64,000 bases of DNA from an uncultured Eubacteriales bacterium (GTDB lineage: Bacteria; Bacillota; Clostridia; Christensenellales; UBA1242), in the NCBI GenBank assembly GCA_902496015.1, contig CABUZJ010000002.1, positions 124,001-188,000 of the forward strand. Direction: 5' to 3'. Made by a program: the position numbers and the translations under genes. Shown piece after piece: positions 8,064 to 17,955 of the stretch (within the stretch, counting starts at the first letter, position 1; each line of letters starts with the position of its first letter). The notes under the pieces were generated by a model. The model was not told the DNA's origin. It ran no database searches and saw only the letters and a program-made list of their open reading frames with translations.

Positions 8064-9476
8064 ATGGGAAATTTTTTAACAAAAATTAAAAATAATTACT
8101 ATGTATGGGCTTTGTCTTTTTTAGTTGGCTTGATTATGTTAATTCTTATAACATTTTCTCCAATATTAAATAAAGATTTAGTTAATGCTGCTCCTGTGCC
8201 TAGCAATCCGTCGGTTTATTCAAGTGCTGGAACACATTTTGAAGAAATTTCTGCAACCAATACTTCTTTTTCTGTTTCAGAAAATGGAACATTTACATTG
8301 GCTTTTGTTGGTGGTTATAGCACTGATTTACCTAATGAAAATTCTTATTACATTCTCAACTTATATAATTCAGTGGGCACTAAAATTTCATTTCCTGAAA
8401 ATTCTTCATTTCAATTAATTGATTATAGCCCAAATACAACTGGAAGAAATGCTATTTATAGACTGGGGTTGAATGTAGCAGGGCAAGACATTAACCTACA
8501 AGATTTCACTTATTTAGGTAATGAATTTCATGTTCAAACCGAATGGAGTGATAACAGTGAAACAGAAACATTACAAATAATTTTCTCAACTCCGCTAGAC
8601 ATTGGTAATTATAAAATTGAACTTGTGAGATACGATAGCGGAGCAGAAAACAAATCTTGGGAGCAGAATTTAATTATAACTGCTCAACAAACGACATTTT
8701 CATTGTCTGCAACTAAAACTCATGAAACAGTTTATACTGATTCAACTGAAAGTATTAACTTAACAATAACTCCTTCTAATTCAACAGACGAAACAATAAG
8801 AAAACTTGGGCGAGGTATTAGGATTTCTTTTGTGGGAGATACGGCTATGCCAACTCCAACTAAGTTTCAACTTTTTGAAGGACAAACACAAGTTGGTGAT
8901 GACTGGGAGCTTGAAAAAAGTTATGCATTTAACACAAATGCAACTTCAAATTTAAGGTTAGATTTGACTTTTCCAACCAATGTTATAGCTGATGGCACAT
9001 ATTCTTTGTTAATTGAATTGTTTACTGAAGATGGGCAAACTCTTACTTCAACAACTTTAAGTTTGCCACTATTAAACATTAATTATAAAGCAAAAGCAAT
9101 TACTATGATAGATAATGGGCAAGGATATAGTAAGTTTTTAGTTTATTCTTTAAATGCAACAAGTGGATTAGCTTTTAATATTGAAGAAAATTTACCAGAT
9201 GATGCTACCATTAAGTTTAATCTTGAAAAGCGTAATATAAGCGGTGGTTTTGATATATTAGGCTCACAAACTGAACTTAGTATTACAGATTTTAGAAATG
9301 AACTTATTAGCACAAATGGGCTAACCAATGGCTATGAATATAACCAAACACTTGCTAATGAAGGTGTGTTTAGGTTTAGACTTGAAGTTTATGATAGAAA
9401 TGGTGATTTAAAGTTTGTTGCATTTAGTTATGTTGTGTGTGCTAAACCAAATTTATCTACGACAGTTAGTATTTAA
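8064..9476 (+). CDS. Secreted or membrane-anchored beta-rich protein
   Basis: 470 aa. Residues about 14-38 form a hydrophobic signal/anchor (WALSFLVGLIMLILITFSPI) after a Lys-containing start, followed by NAAP that could be a signal peptidase site. The rest is Ser/Thr/Asn-rich with alternating polar-hydrophobic strands and repeated L-X-L-T patterns, suggesting several Ig-like domains (about 45-205, 210-335, 340-470). No catalytic motif is visible. It is a monocistronic unit with its own promoter and terminator. It is probably a cell-surface protein of unknown role. Confidence 0.7.
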   Translation: MGNFLTKIKNNYYVWALSFLVGLIMLILITFSPILNKDLVNAAPVPSNPSVYSSAGTHFEEISATNTSFSVSENGTFTLAFVGGYSTDLPNENSYYILNLYNSVGTKISFPENSSFQLIDYSPNTTGRNAIYRLGLNVAGQDINLQDFTYLGNEFHVQTEWSDNSETETLQIIFSTPLDIGNYKIELVRYDSGAENKSWEQNLIITAQQTTFSLSATKTHETVYTDSTESINLTITPSNSTDETIRKLGRGIRISFVGDTAMPTPTKFQLFEGQTQVGDDWELEKSYAFNTNATSNLRLDLTFPTNVIADGTYSLLIELFTEDGQTLTSTTLSLPLLNINYKAKAITMIDNGQGYSKFLVYSLNATSGLAFNIEENLPDDATIKFNLEKRNISGGFDILGSQTELSITDFRNELISTNGLTNGYEYNQTLANEGVFRFRLEVYDRNGDLKFVAFSYVVCAKPNLSTTVSI

Positions 9477-9490
9477 CATTAGTTTTTATG

Positions 9491-9522
9491 GGGTGTTATG
9501 AGAAACATAACACTCTTTTTTT
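9491..9522 (+). terminator. Rho-independent terminator
   Basis: Stem GGTGTTATG / CATAACACT (one G-T pair), loop AGAAA, followed by T7. Confidence 0.85.
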
Positions 9523-9640
9523 AATAAAATTTAATTTTTTAATTACTATAAAATTACATTAGATTTACATTTTTAATGTAATGATTTATTTTGCATATTT
9601 TAAATTTATGCACATATAAAATAATAAGGCGTGTTATGTG

Positions 9641-10717
9641 ATGAGTAAAAAGAAATCCATTTTAATATTTATGGGGAAAATTTTTCTTTCCATTATAGTG
9701 ATTGCAGTAGCAGTTACTATTCCTTTGCTTAAATTTGTGAGTAATGAAGATAATTTAGATAAAACATTTTTTGGAGAGAAAGCAGAATATCAAGGTGTTA
9801 TTGAACTTTGGCACATTGAAACATTTGAAGGTGGAACAACTTCTAGAGCAAGATGGCTTGAAAAAAGAGCCATTGAATTTGAAAATAAGTTTAAAGGACT
9901 TTATGTGTTAATTAAATCTATGGATTTAACAGGGCTTGAAAATGCACTTGCAAATGGGCAATGCCCCGATTTATTTAGTTTTTCAAAAGGTGCGGAAGAA
10001 CTGATTAAAGATAAATTAAGCAATTTACAATTTAATTCTTTAAATATTTCAAATGTTTCACTTTTTGAAAGTGGTAAAGTGGGGGATAGTTTGCTGGCTG
10101 TGCCTTATTGTTATTCGGCTTATGTATTAATAAGTTCTACTCAAAATTTAAGTAACTATGAAAATTATAATAATGAAAGCTTAGCACAATTGCTTTATAA
10201 AACAGGATATGTGAAGAAACTAAAAAAAAGTGAAAAAAATATTTATTCTTGTGTTTATGGTGGTGCTGGAAGAACTTCACCAAGAAAAAATATAGATGCC
10301 TTAGGGCTTACGGCTGATGAATTAAGTTTTACTAATAAAGTTAATGAAATGAGTGGATATGATGCTTATTGTGATTTTATTGCGGGTAATGCAAATATTT
10401 TAGTTGGAACACTTAGAGATTTAGCAAGAATAGAAAATAAAGTTTCGGTTGGTGCTTGGCAAGATGCAATAATTGAGCCGTTTTCAAAGCAAACGGATAT
10501 GGTGTGTTATTTATCAGCAACTGACTTTAATGGAGAACTTAGAAAACGATATGCTAACGAATTTATTTCATTTTGTTTAAATGAAAGTTCTCAACAAAAA
10601 ATTGCGGAAATGGGACTTTTAAGTGTGATAAATAATAATATCTATTCTTCGGGTGCAATTAATGTGGTGGAAAAATATATTAATGGCGAAGTAAGTTGCC
10701 CTAAATTATTTGAATAA
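9641..10717 (+). CDS. Extracellular solute-binding-like protein (family 1 fold)
   Basis: About 358 aa with an N-terminal signal anchor (residues about 5-28). The core resembles sugar-type ABC binding proteins: a first strand GVIELWHIETFEGGTTSRA, the AIEFENKFKG helix, then ALANGQCPDLFSF and a closing helix with WQDAIIEPFS. No lipobox Cys is seen, so it would stay anchored by the uncleaved signal segment. No permease or ATPase is adjacent, so its substrate or partner cannot be told. ATG 9641 is taken rather than GTG 9638; TAAGG at 9625-9629 is the ribosome binding site. Confidence 0.7.
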   Translation: MSKKKSILIFMGKIFLSIIVIAVAVTIPLLKFVSNEDNLDKTFFGEKAEYQGVIELWHIETFEGGTTSRARWLEKRAIEFENKFKGLYVLIKSMDLTGLENALANGQCPDLFSFSKGAEELIKDKLSNLQFNSLNISNVSLFESGKVGDSLLAVPYCYSAYVLISSTQNLSNYENYNNESLAQLLYKTGYVKKLKKSEKNIYSCVYGGAGRTSPRKNIDALGLTADELSFTNKVNEMSGYDAYCDFIAGNANILVGTLRDLARIENKVSVGAWQDAIIEPFSKQTDMVCYLSATDFNGELRKRYANEFISFCLNESSQQKIAEMGLLSVINNNIYSSGAINVVEKYINGEVSCPKLFE

Positions 10718-10760
10718 TTGCAATTAAAAGATTGAAAATTTTAGCAAAATGGAGTAAACT

Positions 10761-11690
10761 ATGAATGTAACTTTAAAAGACTGGCTAAAAATATTACCTC
10801 AAAAAAACATTAAGTTATATGAGCCAATTTGTAAGCACACAACATTTAATATTGGCGGAATTGCAGATTGGTTTATAACGCCAAGTAGTGTTAATCAACT
10901 TGTTGTTGTGATTACATTTTGTAAACAAAAAAAACTTAATTATTTTATAATTGGGGCAGGGAGCAATTGTCTTTTTAGTGACAAAGGGTTTAATGGAGTT
11001 TTAATATCCCTTGAAAAGTTTAATAGGTGCAAATTTGACGGAGAGTTTGTTACTGTTGGCGCGGGATTAAAATTATCTACATTGCTTTCTTTGTGTTTAA
11101 CCAAGTGTTTGTCGGGGCTTGAATTTTGTGTTGGAATTCCTGCAACTTGTGGCGGAGCGGTAACAATGAATGCAGGTGCATATGGCTATGAAATAAGTGA
11201 TTTTATTAATGAAATTTGGATACTTAAAAATGGTAAAATTGAAAAACTTACTAATAGTGAATGCGAATTTGGTTATAGAAAAAGCAGATTTAGGGTAAAT
11301 GATGAAATTATTTTGAAAGTTAGATTTAAGCTACTTTCAAGTAAACGCAGGTTGATTTTAGAAAACATGCAAAAGTTCTTAGCAAGAAGATGTCAAACTC
11401 AGCCACATGAGCCATCGGCAGGAAGTGTTTTTAAGCGCACAGAAACCTTCCCAGCGGGGTTTTTAATAGAACAAGCTGGGCTTAAAGGTTTGTGTTTGGG
11501 GAATGCTAAAATTAGCAATATTCATGCGAATTTTATTGTTAATTTGGGTGGGGCAACTTGCAAAGAAGTCCTTTCGTTAATAGAAATTGCAAGAAATGAA
11601 GTTTATTTGCAATTTGGAATTATTTTAGAACCAGAAATTATACTTATAGGAGAAAAATATGAAGATTTTAGGAGATTATCACACTCATAG
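10761..11690 (+). CDS. murB: UDP-N-acetylenolpyruvoylglucosamine reductase
   Basis: Reduces UDP-GlcNAc-enolpyruvate to UDP-MurNAc with NADPH and FAD. The 309-aa protein shows the FAD-binding core IIGAGSNCLFSD, GGAVTMNAGAYG, the YRKSRF segment and the catalytic-Ser motif PSAGSVFKR; it ends LEPEI as MurB proteins do. GGAG precedes the ATG. Its 3' end overlaps the next gene by 32 nt, so it begins an operon with the PHP gene, whiA, dnaE and pfkA. Confidence 0.97.
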   Translation: MNVTLKDWLKILPQKNIKLYEPICKHTTFNIGGIADWFITPSSVNQLVVVITFCKQKKLNYFIIGAGSNCLFSDKGFNGVLISLEKFNRCKFDGEFVTVGAGLKLSTLLSLCLTKCLSGLEFCVGIPATCGGAVTMNAGAYGYEISDFINEIWILKNGKIEKLTNSECEFGYRKSRFRVNDEIILKVRFKLLSSKRRLILENMQKFLARRCQTQPHEPSAGSVFKRTETFPAGFLIEQAGLKGLCLGNAKISNIHANFIVNLGGATCKEVLSLIEIARNEVYLQFGIILEPEIILIGEKYEDFRRLSHS

Positions 11691-12408
11691 CACTTATAGT
11701 AAATTTAAACATGGTAAGAATACCATTGATGAAATGGTAGAATCGGCAAAAGCAAAAGGTTTAAACTTTTTAGCAATAACTGACCATGGGCCCAAACATA
11801 TTGCTTTTGGCATTAAAAGAAAAAATATTGATAGGGCGAGATTTGAGATTGATGAAATAAATAAACTAGGAAAAATTAAAAAAGTTTATTTTGGAATTGA
11901 AGCCAATCTTATTGGAAAAGATGGCACTATTGATTTAACACAGCAAGAAATTGATAAACTTGATTTGTTAATTGTTGGTTATCACAGAGGAACATTTAAT
12001 AATATAATTAATCCATTTGGCTTATTTTCAAAAAGTAAAAAACAAGTGGAAAAACAAACACAAGCATATATTAATTTAGTAAATAAATATGATGTTGACT
12101 TTATAACTCATTTATGCGAATATATTCAAGTTGATGTAAAAAGAGTGGCAGAAGAATGCGCAAAAACTGATACAGTGCTTGAAATAAATAACAGGCATTA
12201 TAGGTGGACAGATGAACAAATGCAACAGATTTTAGAAACTGATGTGAAGTTTATTATTAGCAGTGACGCACATAAAAGGAGTAGAATTGCTTTTGTTGAT
12301 GATGCAATGGAAGTGGTTAAAAAATTCAAAATACCACCTGAAAGAATAGTTAATTATAATAAAGACTATGTGCCTAAAAAATTTAGGAGAGCAAAGGAAG
12401 AAATATAA
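11659..12408 (+). CDS. PHP-domain phosphoesterase
   Basis: 249 aa, a full PHP domain: DYHTHSTYS (metal ligands D6, H8, H10), ITDHGP, GIEAN, ITHLCEY, INNRH and SSDAH supply the usual trinuclear metal-site residues. Members of this family (YcdX-like, histidinol-phosphatase-like) hydrolyse phosphate esters; the substrate here is unknown. The GGAGA ribosome binding site and start lie inside the end of murB. The same gene sits between murB and whiA in many Clostridia. Confidence 0.85.
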   Translation: MKILGDYHTHSTYSKFKHGKNTIDEMVESAKAKGLNFLAITDHGPKHIAFGIKRKNIDRARFEIDEINKLGKIKKVYFGIEANLIGKDGTIDLTQQEIDKLDLLIVGYHRGTFNNIINPFGLFSKSKKQVEKQTQAYINLVNKYDVDFITHLCEYIQVDVKRVAEECAKTDTVLEINNRHYRWTDEQMQQILETDVKFIISSDAHKRSRIAFVDDAMEVVKKFKIPPERIVNYNKDYVPKKFRRAKEEI

Positions 12409-12413
12409 ATTAT

Positions 12414-13391
12414 ATGTCTTTTTCACAAAAGGTTAAAAATGAAATATTAAAAGTAAGGCGAGATACAGACGCCTTATTTTGCATGCTTTGTGGAGAAATA
12501 CTTTCGGCGGGAAGTTTAATTATTAAAAAGAATAATATTTCATTTAGCATTAGCAGTGAAAATGAAGAATTTGCAACAGCTATTGTCAAGCAACTTGAAA
12601 TTTGCTTTCAGGTTTTAAAAAGCGATATCAGCATTAAAACAATGCAGGGGACAATGAAGAATAAATTTGAACTTACTATTGATAGCGAAGTTGGAATGAA
12701 GGTTTTAGAAGGTCTTGGGATATTGTCTCGTGATAAAATGGGACAAGTGCAAATAAATAGAACAATAGATCCAAATTTAGCAACAGATTTAGATTGCAAA
12801 AAGAGTTATCTTGCAGGTGCGTTTTGTGGGTCTGGTTCAATTTCAGCACCTAATACTGAAAATGATGATGGGCATAAGGTTTCGGGCTATCACATGGAGT
12901 GGGTTTGTCAAACGGAACAAAGAGCCGAAACTATTTGTCAGTTTCTAGCAGAGCTCAACATAATTTCTAAAAAAATAGAACGAAATTCTAGTTTTGTTGT
13001 TTACCTTAAAGAAAGTGAAGCGATTTGTCAGGTATTAGCTCAACTTGGGGCTGTGGCATGCATGCTTGAACTTGAAAGTAATAAAGTGGAAAGATCGGTT
13101 AGAAATAACATTAACAGGCAAAGCAATTGTGCGAGTGCAAATTTAGATAAAGTTATGTTTGCAAGCGTTAAGCAAATGCAGGCAATAGACATAATTTCTA
13201 GCACTATTGGTATTGAAAATTTGCCAAAGCCACTTGCAGATGTGGCACTAGCAAGGCTTGCTAACCCTGATGCAAGTTATGCTGAGATTGCACAGGTATT
13301 AGGGGGTAACATTTCAAGAGTTGCCGTAAGCCAACGGTTTTTAAAATTGATTAAAATTGCACAGGAATTAGGAGAAGAAGAAAATGGATAA
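12414..13391 (+). CDS. whiA: DNA-binding protein WhiA
   Basis: 325 aa with the family N-terminus SFSQKVKNEIL, a LAGLIDADG-like domain (KSYLAGAFCGSGSISAP near residue 125) and a C-terminal helix-turn-helix (LADVALARLANPDASYAEIAQVLG). WhiA binds DNA and influences cell division and chromosome segregation in Gram-positive bacteria. The start is 5 nt after the PHP gene stop and the end overlaps dnaE by 8 nt. The rapZ and yvcK genes that often precede whiA are absent here. Confidence 0.95.
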   Translation: MSFSQKVKNEILKVRRDTDALFCMLCGEILSAGSLIIKKNNISFSISSENEEFATAIVKQLEICFQVLKSDISIKTMQGTMKNKFELTIDSEVGMKVLEGLGILSRDKMGQVQINRTIDPNLATDLDCKKSYLAGAFCGSGSISAPNTENDDGHKVSGYHMEWVCQTEQRAETICQFLAELNIISKKIERNSSFVVYLKESEAICQVLAQLGAVACMLELESNKVERSVRNNINRQSNCASANLDKVMFASVKQMQAIDIISSTIGIENLPKPLADVALARLANPDASYAEIAQVLGGNISRVAVSQRFLKLIKIAQELGEEENG

Positions 13392-16300
13392 AAGTTTTGT
13401 TCACTTGCATGTTCACACTGAGTATAGTTTGCTTGATGGTTTTGCAAGAATAAAGCCGTTGGTAAAAACTTGCAAGGCAATGGGAATGACCGCTGTTGCT
13501 ATGACTGATCATGGTAATATGTATGGCACAATACCGTTTTATGATGAATGTCATGCGCAGGGCATAAAGCCTTTACTCGGTTGCGAATTTTATGTTACCG
13601 AAGATTTATATATTAAGCAATTTGGGCAAAAGTTTGACCATTTAATTTTGATTGCAAAAAATAACGAAGGATTTACTAATCTTGCAAAACTTAACACAAT
13701 TGGCTTTGATAAAGGCTATTATTATGGAAAGGCAAGAATAGACTATAAAACTTTAAAAGAACATAGTGAGGGTTTAATTTGCACCACTGCTTGTGTGGGT
13801 GGAACTGTTCCAAGATTAATTTTAGAGGGGAATATTAAAGCCGCAGAAGAACAAATTGTGTGGTTTAAGGAAGTTTTTGGTGACGATTTTTATATTGAAT
13901 TACAAAACCATGGACTTGAAGAAGAAAGAACGGTTAATCCTGTTTTAAGGGAATTTGCAAAAAAGTATAATATTAAAAAAATTGCAACAAATGATGTGCA
14001 TTATATAAATAGAGAAGATGCCGAAGCACAAGATGTTTTAATGTGTGTTCAAATGAATAAAACATTAGATGACCCAAATAGAATGAAATTTCCTAATGAT
14101 GAATTTTATTTAAAAAATTATGATGAAATGCTTAAAGCACTTCCACAAGATGAAGATGCAATTTTAAATACTAACGAGATTGCAGAAAAATGTAATGTTG
14201 ATTTTCCTAATCTTGACAAAAATAAATATATGTTTCCAGATTATCATGCGCCAGACGGGAAAGATAATTTACAATATTTTAATGAATTGTTAGAAGAAGG
14301 GCTAATTAAGAGATATGGAACAGTAACGCCTGAACTTAGAGCAAGAGTTGAGAAAGAAAAAGAGTTAATTATTGGCAAAGGTTTTGTAAACTATTTCTTA
14401 ACGGTAAGAGATTACATTAATTATGCTAGGACACAAAAAATACCAGTTGGCCCCGGACGTGGTTCGGGGGCTGGAAGTGTTGTTGCATTTGCTATTGGTA
14501 TAACTAGTGTTAACCCTATGAAATATGATTTGCTATTTGAAAGGTTTTTGCATAATGAGCGTGTTAGTGCTCCAGATTTTGATATTGACTTTTCAACAAA
14601 AGGTAGAGATGAAGTTATTGAATATGTTAAAAGAAAATATGGAGCAGACCATGTTGCAAAGATTATTACTTTTGGCACAATGGCAGCAAAAAACGCAATT
14701 AAAGATGTTGTTAGGGTTTTAGGGTTGCCTTATAGTGAGGGAGATAAGATTACTAAACTTATGCCAACAATTGGACCTAAACCAAGAGTTATTGAAAAAC
14801 TGTTTGGTCTTTATCATCCTAAGGAAGGAGATAAAGATTATGGCGAAGATTATTCCATTCCTGAGCTTGTTGAAATGTATAAAGACCCTCAAATTAAAAG
14901 AGTTGTTGATATTGCAAGTAAAGTTGAAGATGCACCAAGGCAAACTGGAACGCATGCATGTGGCGTTATTATAAGTCCAAATGTTTTAGGAGATATGATT
15001 CCTTTAAGCCGAAACGGAGATGATATTACCACTCAATTTGTTGGTGTTGATATGGAAAGATTAGGCCATATGAAAATGGACTTTTTGGGGCTTATGAACC
15101 TTACCGACATTTCACAAGCAATTGAATATATTGAAGAAAATCATGGGGTTAAAATTGACTTTGATAAAATGCAATATGATGACCCAGAAGTTTTTAAACT
15201 TATTTCTAGTGGAAACACGAAGGCAGTATTTCAACTTGAAAGTGGCGGGTTTCAAAAGTTTATGAAGGAATTAAAACCGACTTGCCTTGAAGATATTATT
15301 GCAGGAATTAGTTTATTTAGGCCTGGTCCAATGGATATTATTCCAAGATATGTTCACAACAAGCATCACCCTGAAGATGTGACTTATGCTCATCCTATAT
15401 TGGAGCCTATTGAAAATGTAACTTATGGTTGTATTGTTTACCAAGAGCAAGTTATGCGTATTGTTCAGGATATGGCTGGATATACATTAGGGCAAGCGGA
15501 TAATGTGCGAAGAATGATGGGCAAAAAGAAAGTGGCAGCAATGGAAGCTGAAAAGGAAGTATTTTTGCATGGTAGGGGAGAAATTGTTGATCATGGTAAA
15601 GTTAGCCCACCTATTGAAGGTGCTGTAAACAGGGGAATCCCAGAAGACATAGCAAGGCAAGTTTGGCAAGAAATGGCAAATTTTGCAAAATATGCTTTTA
15701 ATAAGTCTCATTCGGCGGCTTATGCTTATCTTGCTTATCAAACCGCATATTTAAAAACATATTACGAACCTGAGTTTTTAACCTCTGTTTTGAATAATAG
15801 GATTACTAAAATTGATGAAATCATTAATTATGTTACACATTGTAAAGAAGAAAAAATTCCTATTCTTCCTCCAAACATTAACGAGAGTGGAGCATATTTT
15901 GAATGTAAAGATGGAAAAATTAGGTTTGGGCTTTCTGCACTTAAAGGAAGCGGGGAAAACATTTGTGTGGCTATAATAGAAGAGCGTAAAGCAAATGGTA
16001 AATATAAAGATTTGCAAGACTTTTTAAACAGAACTATACAACTTGGCATTAATAAAAGAGTTGTTGAAGGTTTAATTTATAGTGGGGCTTTTGATTGTTT
16101 TGGAAAGCACAGAAGCCAACTTGCGTGTGTTTATGAACAAGCAATGAATTGTGCGGCAAAAGATTTAAAAACAAAAGCACTTGGTCAGTTTAGTATGTTT
16201 GAAACACTTTCTGCCGAAGATAATAATAGCATACATTATCCTGATATAGCAGAATATAGCAAAGATATGTTACTTAAAAAAGAAAAGGAAGTATTGGGGC

Positions 16301-16977
16301 TTTACATATCTGGACATCCACTAGACGATTACACCGATATTATGAAAAACTTTACTTTTAACACTAGCATGATGGTTACCACCAATGAAGATGAAATGCA
16401 ACCAGAAGGTGAAGAAAATCAAATGATTGAAACCAGTGGTCTTGAAGATGGTATGAAAGTGGAGTTAGGCGGGTTAATTAGTGAAGTTTCAAAAAAATAC
16501 ACAAAAATTGGCAATAAGCCAATGGCAGTAATAACATTAGAAGATAACTATGGCTCATGTGATATTATGATATTTAATAAACTTTATGAGCAAATAAAAG
16601 ATAAACTTATAGTTGATGCCTTATGCACAGTGCATGGCAGAGTAAGCGTTAGGGTTGATGAAAAACCAATAATTATTTGTGAAAAATTAGAGTTTTGGGA
16701 TGTTTCAAAAAAGAAACAACAGCCACAAGTTATTGAAAAAGACCATGAAGAAGAAAAACCAAAACAAACTCTTTATTTGCAGTATAATATTTTAGACCCT
16801 AAAAAACAGGCAGATATAATGGCAATAACACTTAGTTATATGGGGAATGTACCAGTTTTTGTTCAGTGGGAAAAGAAATTATATAATAATGGCATGAAAG
16901 TTAATGCTAGCCTTGCTTTAATTAGTGAACTTGAAAGTGTGCTTGGCAAAGAAAATGTGAAATTAATTACAAAATAA
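13384..16977 (+). CDS. dnaE: DNA polymerase III subunit alpha (DnaE type)
   Basis: Catalytic subunit of the replicative polymerase. The 1197-aa protein has the N-terminal PHP domain (HLHVHTEYSLLDG, residues about 6-18), palm motifs GPGRGSGAGSVVAFA (near 356) and PDFDIDFS (near 396, two catalytic Asp), the LFRPGPMDIIPRY segment (near 645), a helix-hairpin-helix region and a C-terminal OB fold (VELGGLISEVSKKYTKIGNK). It lacks the proofreading exonuclease insertion of PolC. It starts within the end of whiA and is followed 12 nt later by pfkA, a common clostridial order. Confidence 0.98.
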   Translation: MDKSFVHLHVHTEYSLLDGFARIKPLVKTCKAMGMTAVAMTDHGNMYGTIPFYDECHAQGIKPLLGCEFYVTEDLYIKQFGQKFDHLILIAKNNEGFTNLAKLNTIGFDKGYYYGKARIDYKTLKEHSEGLICTTACVGGTVPRLILEGNIKAAEEQIVWFKEVFGDDFYIELQNHGLEEERTVNPVLREFAKKYNIKKIATNDVHYINREDAEAQDVLMCVQMNKTLDDPNRMKFPNDEFYLKNYDEMLKALPQDEDAILNTNEIAEKCNVDFPNLDKNKYMFPDYHAPDGKDNLQYFNELLEEGLIKRYGTVTPELRARVEKEKELIIGKGFVNYFLTVRDYINYARTQKIPVGPGRGSGAGSVVAFAIGITSVNPMKYDLLFERFLHNERVSAPDFDIDFSTKGRDEVIEYVKRKYGADHVAKIITFGTMAAKNAIKDVVRVLGLPYSEGDKITKLMPTIGPKPRVIEKLFGLYHPKEGDKDYGEDYSIPELVEMYKDPQIKRVVDIASKVEDAPRQTGTHACGVIISPNVLGDMIPLSRNGDDITTQFVGVDMERLGHMKMDFLGLMNLTDISQAIEYIEENHGVKIDFDKMQYDDPEVFKLISSGNTKAVFQLESGGFQKFMKELKPTCLEDIIAGISLFRPGPMDIIPRYVHNKHHPEDVTYAHPILEPIENVTYGCIVYQEQVMRIVQDMAGYTLGQADNVRRMMGKKKVAAMEAEKEVFLHGRGEIVDHGKVSPPIEGAVNRGIPEDIARQVWQEMANFAKYAFNKSHSAAYAYLAYQTAYLKTYYEPEFLTSVLNNRITKIDEIINYVTHCKEEKIPILPPNINESGAYFECKDGKIRFGLSALKGSGENICVAIIEERKANGKYKDLQDFLNRTIQLGINKRVVEGLIYSGAFDCFGKHRSQLACVYEQAMNCAAKDLKTKALGQFSMFETLSAEDNNSIHYPDIAEYSKDMLLKKEKEVLGLYISGHPLDDYTDIMKNFTFNTSMMVTTNEDEMQPEGEENQMIETSGLEDGMKVELGGLISEVSKKYTKIGNKPMAVITLEDNYGSCDIMIFNKLYEQIKDKLIVDALCTVHGRVSVRVDEKPIIICEKLEFWDVSKKKQQPQVIEKDHEEEKPKQTLYLQYNILDPKKQADIMAITLSYMGNVPVFVQWEKKLYNNGMKVNASLALISELESVLGKENVKLITK

Positions 16978-16989
16978 TGGAGAAATGAA

Positions 16990-17955
16990 ATGAAAAGGAT
17001 TGTGGTTTTAACAAGTGGTGGTGATGCACCAGGAATGAATGCTTGCATTAGAAGTGTGGTAAGAACAGCATTGCATTATGGTTTTGAAGTTTTTGGAGTT
17101 CTTAGGGGATTTGCAGGATTAATTGAAGATGAGTTTATTGAAATTACAGGAAAAGGTGTTGGTAATTTGTTACAAACAGGTGGAACAGTGCTTTACACAA
17201 GCAGATGCCCAGAATTTAAAACTTTAAAAGGACAGTCACTTGCAATAGAAAACCTTAAAAGGAGAGGAATTGAGGGATTAGTTATTATTGGTGGTGATGG
17301 CTCTTTTGCTGGGGCAGAAGTGTTAAGAAAGGCTGGTTTTTGCGTTGCGTGTGTTCCAGGAACAATAGATAATGACTTATATTATACTGATTTCACATTG
17401 GGATTTGACACGGCAGTGAATACTATAACAAGTTTAGTAAATAACATTAGAGATACTGCTATGAGTCATGAACGACCAAGTGTTATTGAAGTTATGGGAG
17501 CAAATTGTGGAGATATTGCCCTTGCTGTTGGATGTGCTTGTGGGGCAGAATTAATTTTGGTGCCTGAGATAAAGGTAACTAAAAAGCAAATATTAAAGAC
17601 AATATTAAAATGTAAAGAATTAGGAAAAAACTCTTGTTTAATAATAACAAATGAAAAGACATATGGTGCTAACGAATTATCCGCTTATATAAATGAAAAC
17701 CTAAAAATTTCAAGCAGACCGCTTGTTGTTGGGCATGTGCAAAGGGGTGGAAGTCCATCAGCAAAAGATAGGATTTTAGCATTAAAATTTGGTATAAGTG
17801 CTGTTGAACTTTTAATGAATAATAAAAGTGGGGCGATTGGAATTGTTAAAGATGAAATTATAAATTGTCCAATAGTTAATGCATTAAATGGTTCTAGAAA
17901 GTTTAATATAGACCTTTATAATAAAAATTGCCTTGTTAGTGGAGTTAATGATTAA
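16990..17955 (+). CDS. pfkA: ATP-dependent 6-phosphofructokinase
   Basis: Phosphorylates fructose 6-phosphate in glycolysis. The 321-aa protein has the ATP site LTSGGDAPGMNA and GGDGSFAGAE, the catalytic PGTIDNDL (Asp base), MSHERPSVIEVMG substrate segment and GHVQRGGSPSAKDR. The Gly (not Lys) after GGDGS suits an ATP-dependent enzyme. GGAG lies 6 nt before the ATG. It closes the murB-to-pfkA run; the next gene begins at the following base. Confidence 0.97.
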   Translation: MKRIVVLTSGGDAPGMNACIRSVVRTALHYGFEVFGVLRGFAGLIEDEFIEITGKGVGNLLQTGGTVLYTSRCPEFKTLKGQSLAIENLKRRGIEGLVIIGGDGSFAGAEVLRKAGFCVACVPGTIDNDLYYTDFTLGFDTAVNTITSLVNNIRDTAMSHERPSVIEVMGANCGDIALAVGCACGAELILVPEIKVTKKQILKTILKCKELGKNSCLIITNEKTYGANELSAYINENLKISSRPLVVGHVQRGGSPSAKDRILALKFGISAVELLMNNKSGAIGIVKDEIINCPIVNALNGSRKFNIDLYNKNCLVSGVND